From the NCBI GenBank assembly GCA_034670405.1, contig JAXDDX010000221.1, positions 445,001-509,000 of the forward strand: a stretch of 64,000 nt of DNA, given 5' to 3'. Positions 1 to 10,645 of the stretch are shown one piece after another; the first letter of the stretch is position 1, and each line of letters starts with the position of its first letter. The notes beneath the pieces are model-generated. The model saw only the letters and a list, made by a program, of their open reading frames with translations. It did no database searches and was not told where the DNA came from. Source of the stretch: Hoplostethus atlanticus. Its lineage: Eukaryota > Chordata > Actinopteri > Trachichthyiformes > Trachichthyidae. The position numbers and the translations under genes are program-made.

Positions 1-250
1 ACCCTCAACCACACACACACACACGGTCTGACTGCAGTGTGAGCGGCGGCGCCGGGAGGCTGACAGGAACGTTTAGTCAAGGATCAGCAGACGGTTCAGA
101 GGGAGTTTTGCTTTTCAAAGAGTCTCCTTCAGTCGCTCCTCTCTTTCTCTCTTCTTCTTCTCTTTTTTTCTGTTGAGGCGTTGAGTTGTTTTAGCTGATG
201 GGAGTCTGGCAGCTTTCACAACACCAGAAGAAGAACGCAGCAGAACGGCT
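1..250. other. GC-richer leader-like sequence, no ORF
   Basis: This stretch has a short GC- and CpG-richer start (a gcggcggcgccggg-type block near 45-58) followed by pyrimidine-rich DNA. It could be a 5' untranslated exon of a gene outside the window, but I see no start codon with a sustained frame and no clear splice donor. Confidence 0.15.
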
Positions 251-362
251 TCTTTTTTTCTTTCTTTCTCGTTAGTTTTGTCTTCCCTCTCTTAATCATT
301 CATCCTCTCTTCTTCTCTTCCTCTTTCCTTCTCACTCTTTCTTTTCCCACTTTCCCACGCAA

Positions 363-367
<5 letters not shown>

Positions 368-401
<34 letters not shown>

Positions 402-508
402 AGTTCTGAGATCCATGTAATCCATTGAGGTTCACTAGACAGCTGTTTGACACACACTGTTTCTGACTTTTTCTCACACACACAGACACACACACACACA
501 CACACACA
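368..508. repeat. (TG)n and (CA)n microsatellites
   Basis: A TG array at about 368-398 is followed by a CA array with one interruption at about 476-508. They are oppositely oriented and about 80 bp apart. Confidence 0.9.
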
Positions 509-696
509 GGCAGATGGACAGACAGGTGTGGGAGATCAGTACACAGCTGGAGGAGATAGAAGTGTGTGTGTCCATCCATACTTATATTAGTTTACATAGG
601 ATCAAAATTCTGTGTGTGTGTGTGTGAAGGTTATGCCTCCAGGGTGTCACATTCCATCAGACGAGCTAAGTCTTGCTCTCTAACTGCCAAAATAGA

Positions 697-697
<1 letters not shown>

Positions 698-747
<50 letters not shown>
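698..747. repeat. (TG)n microsatellite
   Basis: About 25 uninterrupted TG units. Confidence 0.95.
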
Positions 748-748
<1 letters not shown>

Positions 749-889
749 TTTACCTTTCCTGTCTGTCTCTCCATGAAGGATTATAAAACAAACGTCTGAC
801 TCCACCGTTGCATTAAAGCCGAAGAGGATCAACATGTTGAAGTGATTTCTCCATCTTCCTTTCTCTCCTTCCTCCATCTGCCGTCTCCA

Positions 890-1698
890 GAAACTCTTTA
901 TCTTTAGCTCCGTTAGCGCTGGAAGAACAGCGCCCTCTTCCTGTTTGGTGCCGTAAAGCAATCCAGCAGATTTCCCTCCAAATCGACCCGGTGGCCACAA
1001 TGTAGAATGAGAGTAGAGGCTGGTAGAGGCTGGTAGAGGCTGACAGGCTGGTAGAGGCTGGTAGAGGTTGACAGGCTGGTAGAGGCTGACAGGCTGGTAG
1101 AGGTTGACAGGCTGGTAGAGGCTGACAGGTTTTTAGAGGCTGGTAGAGGTTGACAGGCTGGTAGAGGCTGACAGGTTTTTAGAGGCTGGTAGAGGCTGGT
1201 AGAGGTTGACAGGCTGGTAGAGGCTGACAGGCTGGTAGAGGCTGACAGGTTGACAGGCTGGTAGAGGCTGATAGAGGCTGACAGGTTGACAGGCTGGTAG
1301 AGGCTGACAGGCTGGTAGATGCTGGTAGAGGTTGACAGGCTGGTAGAGGCTGACAGGCTGGTAGAGGTTGACAGGCTGGTAGAGGCTGGCAGATTTTTAG
1401 AGGCTGGTAGAGGCTGGTAGAGGTTGACAGGCTGGTAGAGGCTGATAGAGGCTGACAGGTTGACAGGCTGGTAGAGGTTGACAGGCTGGTAGAGGCTGAC
1501 AGGCTGGTAGAGGCTGGTAGAGGTTGACAGGCTGGTAGAGGCTGACAGGCTGGTAGAGGCTGGTAGAGGTTGACAGGCTGGTAGAGGCTGACAGGCTGGT
1601 AGAGGCTGGTAGAGGTTGACAGGCTGGTAGAGGCTGGTAGAGGCTGACAGGCTGGTAGAGGCTGGTAGTGGTGGAGTTACACTGATGACTCCACATTA

Positions 1699-1702
<4 letters not shown>
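890..1702 (+). mobile_element. Dispersed repeat family A, copy 1, with expanded internal array
   Basis: The unique part at 890-1010 (tcgacccggtggccacaatg and flanks) and the end at 1668-1702 (ggtggagttacactgatgac) are found again in reverse complement at 19812-20012. This shows a dispersed element rather than a gene. Between these two conserved parts lies a minisatellite that is about 660 bp here and about 45 bp in the other copy. I cannot assign a superfamily. Short open frames on the - strand of both copies are related because of the shared repeat, not because of a conserved gene. Confidence 0.75.
1010..1667 (+). repeat. Minisatellite, 10-bp base unit
   Basis: The array is built from three related decamers: aggctggtag, aggctgacag and aggttgacag. 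They are mixed in 20- and 30-bp higher-order groups, about 66 decamers in all. A few units carry a ttttt variant (near 1130, 1180 and 1393). Confidence 0.95.

Positions 1703-1741
<39 letters not shown>
1700..1741. repeat. (TG)n microsatellite
   Basis: About 20 TG units directly after family A copy 1. Confidence 0.95.
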
Positions 1742-3100
1742 TGTAGAGGCTCCCAGTGTGCAGCAAAGGGGATTTCAAAATAAATCCCCCACTGGAAGAG
1801 TCATCTGATCTCTTGGACCGAACCGATCCAGTCTCAGGAAAACTGGACACATGTGTTTGAAATTTAAGAGAAACGATTTTCAGACTGAACACCAAAAACG
1901 ATCAATCAATCAATCAATCAGCATTAGTTGATTGGTTAGTTACTAGTTATCTCTCTGGCACCCCAGAATAGTCGGAGGACTTTCCTAATGTTTTGTCCCT
2001 CTGTGTTTCCTTGGTGGGGAGAAAATATTTTAAAGCTTTATTCTTACTTTTTAAAGTTTCTCAGATTCTCAAAGCAAAACAGCCACGATCTCAACCAGGT
2101 ACTGGAACCACAGCTACTGGTTCTACTAGGAGCTGACCAGACCAACCAGTCTCTACTGGTTTTACTGGGAGCTGACCAGTACAACTAGTCTCCTACTTTC
2201 ACCCTGTTCACATTTTTTTGTTGAGCTGTCAAATATTGACGTGTGAAATTGACTGTCCCCTGTGGGCCACCGTACGTGGTCGGTGGGCGCCTGTGACCGC
2301 ACCATTCTTTCCAGTGCATTCTGGGTCAGAAAAACGGAGCGGTTTTTGATCAGAAAATCAGCGAGTACGCAGCCGGAGGCAGTGGAAAATGTTGGAACCA
2401 CACAACCAGCAGCAGGAGAAAAGACCGACCGACACAAACCACAGAGTCAACAAAAACTAAAACAACCAACATGGTGAAAACAACATGGAGGCTGAAGGTG
2501 GAGGCTGGGACTGGGAGGGAAAACCGCTCCATCCACTCCTGTCAGGCCGGCTGCCAGTTTCCAGCAGTGGGAAACCAGTTAAAACACATCTGAGTGGTAG
2601 TAATTGTTTACTGGCAACATGCACTGCCAGCTTATTATTTCATACTTCACTAAATCTGCCTCTGAAAGGGACCGAATGCCTCTCAGCATCAGGTCAAAGG
2701 GCAAAAGAAAAAGTGCTGTGACCAGTAAGTGTTTTCCATTCACGCTCCCACCCAGGGATTTAAACCAGCAACCTTCCAACCGCTGCCGCCACCCACAGTA
2801 GAAGCCACTCTCACAGCTGCAGGACTGTAGTAGGAATACAGGATCCACTGGATTACCCCTTTACTCTCTCACGTCTGTTTTGAACCAGACGTTCGTTGTT
2901 GTTGTTGTTTGTTGACGTTAGTTGCTTTATCTCTCATTCGTTTCTTATTTTTGTAACTTTATTTTTCTTTGTCATGTTTTTTATGCACCATGAAGCCCTG
3001 ATAGATAAAGTTTAATATATATTATTTTCTTTATTATGTCCTGTTGTGTCCTGGCAGGCCCTGAGCCCATACTGTAGTCAACTCCACGGTTTGGTTCTGC
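1742..3100. other. Intergenic, no gene recognised
   Basis: No supported coding region. There is a small direct repeat of ctactggttctactaggagctgacc near 2115-2180 and an (aatc)n run at about 1901-1919. Confidence 0.5.
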
Positions 3101-3101
3101 A

Positions 3102-3102
<1 letters not shown>

Positions 3103-3143
<41 letters not shown>

Positions 3144-3257
3144 ACGCATGCATGTGTGTGTGGAATGTTTTCCATATTGCATTTTGATAGGTTCCCTAAC
3201 AGGAAATGTAATCCTGAGCAATGGGAGGCTTGGGATGCCATTATTTTAGACAAGCCT

Positions 3258-3304
<47 letters not shown>
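3103..3304. repeat. Two (TG)n microsatellites
   Basis: TG arrays at about 3103-3141 and 3261-3304, separated by about 120 bp of unique DNA. Confidence 0.95.
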
Positions 3305-3306
<2 letters not shown>

Positions 3307-3454
3307 AGTAAGATTCCCTGAAGGTGAAGTCATTGTAGCTGCTGAGGTGTTTCATCATCTCTCCGTCTGTTGCTAGAGTGCATTACACCGACCAGCATCT
3401 GGCTTGGTCCCCCGTGTCGCATCCGCCCTCTTTCTGTGGCTCAGTATTGGTCAT

Positions 3455-3490
<36 letters not shown>

Positions 3491-3604
3491 GTATAATATT
3501 GGGCCACTGCATGCTAGATACAACTATGTGTACCTACTGCTTAGTATAAAGAATTTTGTACCAAGGACTTAATGAAATTCTTGAATAGCAAGCAAACATA
3601 AAAT

Positions 3605-3674
3605 AGATAGACGGATGGATGGATGGATGGATGGATGGATAGATAGATAGATAGACGGATAGACAGACAGACAG
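3605..3674 (+). repeat. Compound tetranucleotide microsatellite
   Basis: Runs of ggat, then agat, then agac, in series. Confidence 0.9.
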
Positions 3675-3938
3675 GGGCCTTGAGAGGCTCAGGAAGGCAG
3701 TGCTTTGTCACGGCCGGCTCTGGGTCTTTCTGCCCTCAGGGCAGCCTGGGAGGCAACGCTCGGTCGTTGCTGGCCCTGGCTGTCCTGGAGGGCACCCTAT
3801 TCTACCGGCTTGAGGTCCTGAGGGGCCCAGGGAGGCAGTACTTTGTCATGACTGGCCCTGGTCCTTCCCTTTTGATTCAGGTTGACTTCAATTTAGTTTG
3901 CGATAGGACCTTTTAGTATTGACTTGATCTTGGTCCCC

Positions 3939-4046
3939 CAGTCCAGCTTAGGTTGACTGGCGAGGGTACAACGGGACGTAGGTATCACCCCTCAGTCCAG
4001 CTTAGGTTGACTGAACGGGTGCAACGGGACCTAGGTTGTACTTCTC
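3939..4046 (+). repeat. 54-bp tandem duplication at the upstream edge of the retroelement remnant
   Basis: Two diverged copies start at 3939 and 3993, each beginning cagtccagcttaggttgact. They lie directly before the SGNH-like reading frame. Tandem copies at the 5' end are a known feature of Penelope-like elements, so this may be part of the element's promoter end, but that is an inference. Confidence 0.6.
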
Positions 4047-5143
4047 CTTTAACTTTTACATCAACAAGAACAACTGGATCACTGGATCTGGATATGGTTC
4101 TGTCACAATATCGGTTGATACCAAGACAAAAACGTACTATTACACAGTGGGAACATTTTGACCAACAGCAAGACTCTATGCTGTCCCCTAGGGAAGAATC
4201 CCCAATAAGAAAAATGGCACGCCATAACAAGAACAACACAGTAACCGAACCTACAATAGAAATTAGATCAGCTTCTAATCCCTCAATGCAATCTCCACGG
4301 GTTTACCTAGGAAAAAGGGTACAGATCCCCATATCAGCAACTACAGAAGTCCAGGATGGGGAGATCCTAGGACCATCCACTGTAACCCCTATTGAAGACA
4401 GCCTTTTTGAGCGACATGAGCATCAGGGTAACAAAAATGCAAACTGGACCCTAATACCAAACAGACCAATCCTCTTGTTAGGGGACTCAGATATGGCCCG
4501 ATTGCCTGAAATATTCCACGCAGAAGTCCAGGTAGACTGCTACCCGGGAGCCAACCTATCCCATGCGGTACATCTAATAAAATATAACACCCCAACTTCA
4601 CCTGACGTCCGGGAAGTCATTCTGTCCTTCGGACTTAATGACAAACAGAGAGAAAACTACTTTGAACTGAAGAAACTGGTTTGACGACTCTTGATGGTGG
4701 CCAAATCCACTTTCCCCAACGCCCTAGTTAGAATCCCACTGATTAGATGCTCAAACCGTTTACCCCACCAGATCAAAAAGAACATTGAAGGACTCAACAG
4801 CATATTTCGGGATACAAACAACCCAATTCCAAGAGTCAGCCATGAAAAGTTCACCACCACCAGAGATGAGATCCATTGGACTGCTCAAACTGGAGAGGCC
4901 ATGTGGCACCATTGGCCATTGGTCTTTTTTAGCCTAAGCGAAACGTTAGCGCCTGAAGGGACAAAGGACAAGAGCATCATGAACCTTTCTAAGTGGTATA
5001 GATTAACACCGGCGCAACAACAACTACTTTGTCCCTGTGTGGAACACGGAGAGAGGAAAGAGAGAGGCGTTAGCAGTTCAGACAACTATATACCACAGAA
5101 GACTCAAGCTTTGCGCCTATTTCGGACCCAGGGAAGAAGATGA
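3953..5143 (+). pseudogene. Retroelement remnant: SGNH-hydrolase-like domain
   Basis: One reading frame runs through here and is broken by a single in-frame TGA at 4682-4684. The SGNH blocks are visible in order: LLGDSDMAR (block I, serine), YPGAN (block II, glycine), FGLND (block III, GxND) and, past the stop, DEIHWT (block V, DxxH). An N-terminal 160 residues without a recognisable fold precedes them. The frame continues through NLSKWYRLTPAQQQLLCP into a linker that, after a frameshift near 5100, leads to the reverse transcriptase. SGNH esterase domains are known in ORF1 of CR1/L2-type LINEs; here the partner RT is of Penelope type. The copy is decayed. Confidence 0.7.
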
Positions 5144-6003
5144 AGATAGGCCACATTTCCAACTTCCATCCCGATGGGAGCCAGCCATGACTGATCTACC
5201 AGATGAGATAACAACACTAATAAACAAGGACCACAGAGACATAGGGAACCTCAAAGTCCCATGGGATGAACAGAACCTTACCTCAGCAGAAGTAGAAGCG
5301 CTTAAAGAACTGCGATCTAACACCCTGCTTGTCATGAAAGTGGCAGATAAGGGCAGCGTTACCGTGGTTATGGATAGAGCGGACTACGTACAAGAGGCCA
5401 AACGACAATTGTCTGATCCAGCCTACTACCAGAAACTGAATGCGCCAACATATCTAACTTCAGCAACACAGATAAAGGCTGTACTAACAACTCAGATTTA
5501 TCACCAAAGCACAACTGACCTAGTTGATTGGAAAGACCCCACCCCGACCAAGACTATTTTACCTAGTACCCAAGATCCACAAACCTCCACAGTCCTGGCC
5601 AGTTCCTTCAAAGATACCCTCCGGACGCCCTATTGTTTCTGACTGCGATAGTGAAAGCTATCGAGCAGCAGAATTCATTGATTTCTACTTGAATCCACTT
5701 TCAACAAAGTTACATCAAGGACACGAATGACTTTGTAACAAGGGTTAGAAGTCTCATCCTGCAAGAACCTTTCTTTCTCTTCTCCTTAGAGAGAGCCTTT
5801 ATACCAACATAGAAACCCCAGCAGGACTAGCATCGGTTGCCAAGTGGTTCCGCAAATATCCTGACAGAACAAGACCAGACGAAGGACTTTTGAAACTCCT
5901 TGAACAGGAAGTGTTTCTCAATGTATTGGATTTGATTGGATAACCACCAAGGAAGTCAGGAGAGAAAGGCAAGCTAAACGGAGGCAAAAACTAATTCTAT
6001 AGT
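5100..6003 (+). pseudogene. Penelope-like reverse transcriptase remnant, internally deleted
   Basis: Characteristic stretches appear in three frames: ADKGSVTVVMDRADYV with a following RQLSDPAYYQKL, then LFYLVPKIHKPPQSW and GRPIVSDCDSESYRAAEFID, then SYIKDTNDFV, then SLYTNI with KWFRKYPDRTRPDEGLLKLL. The LPKIHK and GRPIVS motifs are hallmarks of Penelope-like elements. Frameshifts lie near 5540, 5705 and 5785. After FLNVLDLIG the sequence jumps to a basic tail, EVRRERQAKRRQKLIL, with a stop at about 6001-6003. The YxDD palm motif, the thumb and any GIY-YIG domain are therefore missing and the copy cannot be active. An alternative is another RT class sharing these motifs. Confidence 0.75.
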
Positions 6004-6300
6004 GAAAGGGGGGAGTGTGCTGCATCTCTTATCATCTTATATGGTAAGAACAAGTCATTTTTCTCATTACTTTTCCTTTTGAACATAGAAAGTATCTTGG
6101 GAACATCCTTTGGATTCTTGACATGGCTTGGCTGTGGTTCTGGTCAGGTCTGGAAAGGTCTTGATACGTTGATTGCACAAAAATGTTTTGGAAAAAGTAT
6201 TGTTCTACGAAGAATAACCTCAATGTGGGAATCATTATTGAGGTCTGTCCTTAAGTGGTTTCTAAACTGCTCAGCGGGCGTGACTGACCCTGTAACTCCG

Positions 6301-6850
6301 CCCCTTCTGGCGGCCATGTTGGAGCCTCAGCTCTGTGAACAGCTGATTGTGTTTCTGTCCATCTCAACAGAATTGAATCTTCATGGTTAATTTCTGTCTG
6401 TTTCTACTGAACTCATCTGATTCATTTAGTGTTTAGATCATGTAGCTTGTTAGCTAGCTAACCATAGTATCTGGTCAGCTAACCATCACTGTCTTGTTGT
6501 TAACACATCTGGTTAGCACACTAGCTAACGTATCTAGTAGAAGCTAGCGTTAGCAGTGGCTAGTCCCATGTTAACAGTAACTAAACTAGCCTGCTGGCTA
6601 GTTAGCTAGCTACCAGTTTGTTCAGGTTAACTAGCTGACTCTTCTCCAGCTCCAACTCAGAGTGGTCTGGAGTAGAGACTAGGGCTAAAGACAAGACAGT
6701 TTACTGAGTCACAGTAACCTACATTTGGAGACAAATCTACCTGATCACACTGATCACTTTTACTGAGAACGTTACTGGATGATCTACAGACACACCACAA
6801 CAACCTGGTTCAGATAGTCAACTGGTTCTACTGACACATTATTAACTGAC
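6301..6850 (+). mobile_element. Dispersed repeat family D, copy 1 (inverted partner at 28.7-29.3 kb)
   Basis: About 550 bp, from the ggcggccatgttgg block to gacacattattaac, match the reverse complement of about 28715-29272 almost base for base, with a few indels. The body is dense in GCTAGC/GTTAGC palindromes. No coding capacity was seen, so it looks like a non-autonomous element or a segmental duplicate. Confidence 0.8.
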
Positions 6851-7060
6851 AGACTGATCCTGGATCAGATGGTTGGTAGCAGCTTGGTGATCAAACTGTG
6901 AAGCTTGTTTGCTGTCTGCTTTGTCTCTCTCTCTCATATACACACACACACACAAACACACACTTCCTATCTGAATAGATTTAGAAACAACTCCAACCTT
7001 GCGTATCCCACCCAGCACAACTATTGAGGTTGAGTCTAGCAGAGCTGAACACTGCAGCTG

Positions 7061-7097
<37 letters not shown>
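7061..7097. repeat. (CA)n microsatellite
   Basis: About 18 CA units. Confidence 0.95.
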
Positions 7098-7100
<3 letters not shown>

Positions 7101-7628
7101 ATTTCATCATTTTGTTCTCTCTCCACTTCACTGCCACCAGAGTCAGGCTGAGATAATAGTTAATGTTTCCCAGCTTTATTCCGCTGGCAAACACAACTCT
7201 ATACAACTGACATTGAAAAGACGTGTTCACTGAAAGACATCAACAATGACATTGAGAGAAAAGATAAATTGCAGTTGTAGATTGGAGGAACAGTGAATAG
7301 TTCCTCCAATAAAATGGATTTTGAAAGAAAGATGAATTGCAATTTTACATTTCCAAAGTGTTAATGCCAAAGGACGTTTATTCCCAGATTCCTCCCCTGT
7401 GGGTTTAGTGCCCCAGACCTCCCACAACGACTCAAGAGCAGCGTCTCTATAGACTCCCAGCCACAGTCTCAGCCTCTGAATGGCAATAGCATAGTTTCAT
7501 GTTTTCTCTGAGAAGCGTCATGCTCCTGTAGAAACCGCTCTCTCCGCCTCGTATCTGAGCCGGTAACCTTAAGAGAAGTGACAACAAACTGTTTTATTCT
7601 CCCGTTTTAGCCCATTTCCTTTCTCTGG

Positions 7629-7770
7629 GTGGCCTAGTGGTTGGAAAACCTGCCCTTCAATCAGAGGAACCGGGTTCAAGCCTCCACCCCCTGAGAGCAG
7701 GACGCTGACTCCGACCTCCCATACAAAGGGGGCCGAGCGCCAAGAGAGCGATCAATAAAGTCTCACATTA
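7629..7770 (+). mobile_element. tRNA-derived SINE
   Basis: A pol III A-box-like tggcctagtggttgg (7630-7644) and a B box gggttcaagcct (7672-7683) are spaced as in a tRNA-derived head. The 3' end has gatcaataaagt. A related copy lies at 38185-38352 with the same order of features. Confidence 0.75.
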
Positions 7771-9980
7771 CACCCATGTATTTTTGACCTTTTAGAAAAC
7801 ATTTTCGACGCTGTGGCTCGGCTCTGGGGCTGTGAAACATGTTCAATACCTGGGAGATGAAGTCAGAGGTCAGTTACCACACGATCATCAAGTCACCAGA
7901 AGTCCATTTATCTCCTACAGAGCAGAGCCACCAGGGAACTCAGCTGGTTTAGGTTTAGGTTTATGATCAATCATTAGACGAGAAGTTGATTCCAGCCGTT
8001 GAAATCTTCCCAGTTCTTTTACTTCAAACACCTGATTACCTAGCTAGCTAGCTGTGTTAGCTCATCAACGTAGCGTAACATTAGGAAAGTCAAAACTTTC
8101 TAGCTGCAGATCACTACATAGGTTCAATCGGAGCCTGTGGCCCCGCCCACAGTGTGAATTGACGGTGACAGTGTTAGTGTCCCTATTATAGGAGTTCAGC
8201 TTTTGCTAAATTTAGATGTTTAATGAAGACATTGTTCAAATTTGAGTGGTTGCATATTAAAATATTATACTATACCATACTTTTTTTCCAGGCAGTTTCA
8301 GACCGACCCCAGTCAACGCATCACGACTGCACTTGGTCCTGATTGGCTCCCTCACTAAAGACTTCACTCCGTCCAGTCAGGCCAGTTTGCAGCATCTGAA
8401 CTGGAAAGCCTCCAGTCTGTTGAGCGATGCTTCCTCTGGTCCCATGTGTCTGTCTGAAATCCTCAGTTAGGTAAAACACGAGACCTTCAGCAACAAAAGG
8501 GCAAAATTGGAAGTACAAGGTTTTCTACAGGACACCAACGCTGTTCAGATAACTCCTGGGCGTAGCTCCCATTATAGTTGCGTAGGAAATGTCCCACCCA
8601 CTTTTTAAAATAGCATTTTAGTCCCCCTCACTTTTAATGAAGTTAGAAAACTGAAAACAGGGCATGAGCTCGGACGACCGGGCAAATACACGGTGTCGGC
8701 AGACTTTAGGACCATGATGCTGATGCTGCATCCGCCAGAGAATGGAAGGAAGGCGATGCTTTTCCCCAAAATTGCTAATTTCATTGGCTGAGAAGAGTCG
8801 GCTGATTTGAAAGGTGCTCTTGACAAGGTGTCTGAGCGATGACGGGTTGGTAGTCAGGCTGTTAGGTCGACTCTTCAGGGCTTCGTTTTGATTTTCACTT
8901 AAAATGGAAATTGTTTATAAATGCAGAAAATCAGTTTTAGATGGCAAAATGTTTCTGGGACCCCTGGTTTTATTTGCCCTCCCCCGACTTTAAACACAAT
9001 GGCTACGCCCGTGAGAGAGCCCCCTGCGGCTGAGACTCGACGGTGTAGACTCCTGTAGCTGCTGATCCCAGCCAGGATCAGGAATAACGCTTAGCGGCTT
9101 TCCTGTACCTCTGAACTGCTCCCGACTCCGTTTACACACGAGTGCAAACACGTCGCCGTCTGTGGATCAGCCAGGATTTATCCTGAATGCCTCGTTTTCT
9201 TCATCGTCTAATTCCTGTATCCTTCTGCGGGAGCCACTGAGGAGAAGCTGAGCCCAGATCTAGAAACAAAGCCTCTTTTCTTACAGCGGGAGGGAAACCA
9301 GGAGGAGGTCCGGATGATGGATGTGTACTAGTGACTGGTTTATAACGTGGGTGGGAGTTTTATGGCCTTTTGATCTTATTGCACGGCGTCTTTTTGGTCC
9401 AAATGATTCTTAGTTACTTAAACCACTATGGTTATTGTTACTGTGAAGGACTTAGTGGGTTTTAAACTTTACTTCTTGAGGGACACCAAAACCAATTTAT
9501 TTTATTATTATTATGTATTTTTCTAGATAGTGTCTGAACCCGTGAGGTGCCCCGCGGTGCCCTTGAGCCAGGCACTGTGTTGTTTTCAGGACGTCTGTAT
9601 GAAGGTTCTGTATGTATCTGTCATCTTTTAAATCACCACTTATTGTTTTTGACTTCCTCCCTTCATGACTCTCCTCAATGTTCTAGTTGCTTTTGTTGTT
9701 TTCATCCTTTTTAAAAGCGCTTGGTAGTTTTGAAAATAAATATTATCAGTATTACATATTAACGTTGAAGGTAACATGAGTGAATGTGTTTTAAATGACG
9801 TTTCTATTCCTTTCTGCTCTCCCTTTCTTCTTTCTCGTTTAGCTCTTTCTCTTTCTGCTCCATCGATTTCTTTTGGTTTTTTCTTCCTTGTACTTTTCTG
9901 CTCCTTGTCAGTATTGAAGGAGTTGTGATTCATAGTGTTGATGACTCACCGCTGTCCTTCATCATGATGAATGCTTCCTT
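7771..9980. other. Intergenic, no gene recognised
   Basis: No supported coding region on either strand. Some GCTAGC-type runs occur near 8040, similar in flavour to family D. Confidence 0.5.
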
Positions 9981-9982
9981 CC

Positions 9983-10014
9983 TTCCTTTCTTTCTTTCTT
10001 TCTTTCTTTCTTTC
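9983..10014 (+). repeat. (TTTC)n microsatellite
   Basis: Tetranucleotide run of about eight units after a cttc-rich lead. Confidence 0.9.
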
Positions 10015-10555
10015 TATGAATTTTTGAAGTAAGTTGATGATTCAATGGAGAGAAACAGAGACGTTTGGAATAACTGACTACATGAACACAGTAAACAGAT
10101 TAAAACTAGTTAAAAATACTACTAGTACTACTACTGTTACCAACGCTGACCTAGAAACAGGGAAGACAGAAGGCCCTGGCAGGACCGAAGCAACACGACT
10201 CCTGTCATCTGCAGCTGCAGGGTTACGAGTAATGCATTTCATGTAACAGGATGACAAAACGGTACTGTAATCAGATTACAGATATTTGTCAAAGTGGTGG
10301 TTGTACCAACGCTGGCGTTCTGACCTAGAAAAGCTGGGAGGACGACCAGGAAAGGGTTTGGCAGGCGTTCGGGACGTCCTGCTCCGGGGCCAATCTGCTG
10401 CTTCAGAGAGTTGATGCCAGTTGAAGATGACACCATTCAGCTAGTCACCGTTCAGCTCTCCAAATGTCAGTGTATTTCTCCCTGGAAGCAAAGTACCACA
10501 AATAATTTAAAGTGATTAAACTGCATGGTGGAGGGGGACGCTTTATGCTTCCAAT

Positions 10556-10570
10556 GGGCTTTATGCACAC
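10556..10570 (+). repeat. ISL2EU left terminal inverted repeat
   Basis: 15 bp with one mismatch to the right end. It is preceded by AT. A copy of acttccgg follows at 10604-10611, 48 bp inside. Confidence 0.85.
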
Positions 10571-10645
10571 TCTCTTCCGCATTCCGGGTCAGCCAGCTGT
10601 ATCACTTCCGGCCCTCGTAACGCCAACAGACTACAACAGGCAGCT

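Noticed and set aside
7629-7700. tRNA gene suggested by A and B boxes
   Set aside because: No full cloverleaf; repeated elsewhere with a SINE body and tail, so it is a tRNA-derived SINE.
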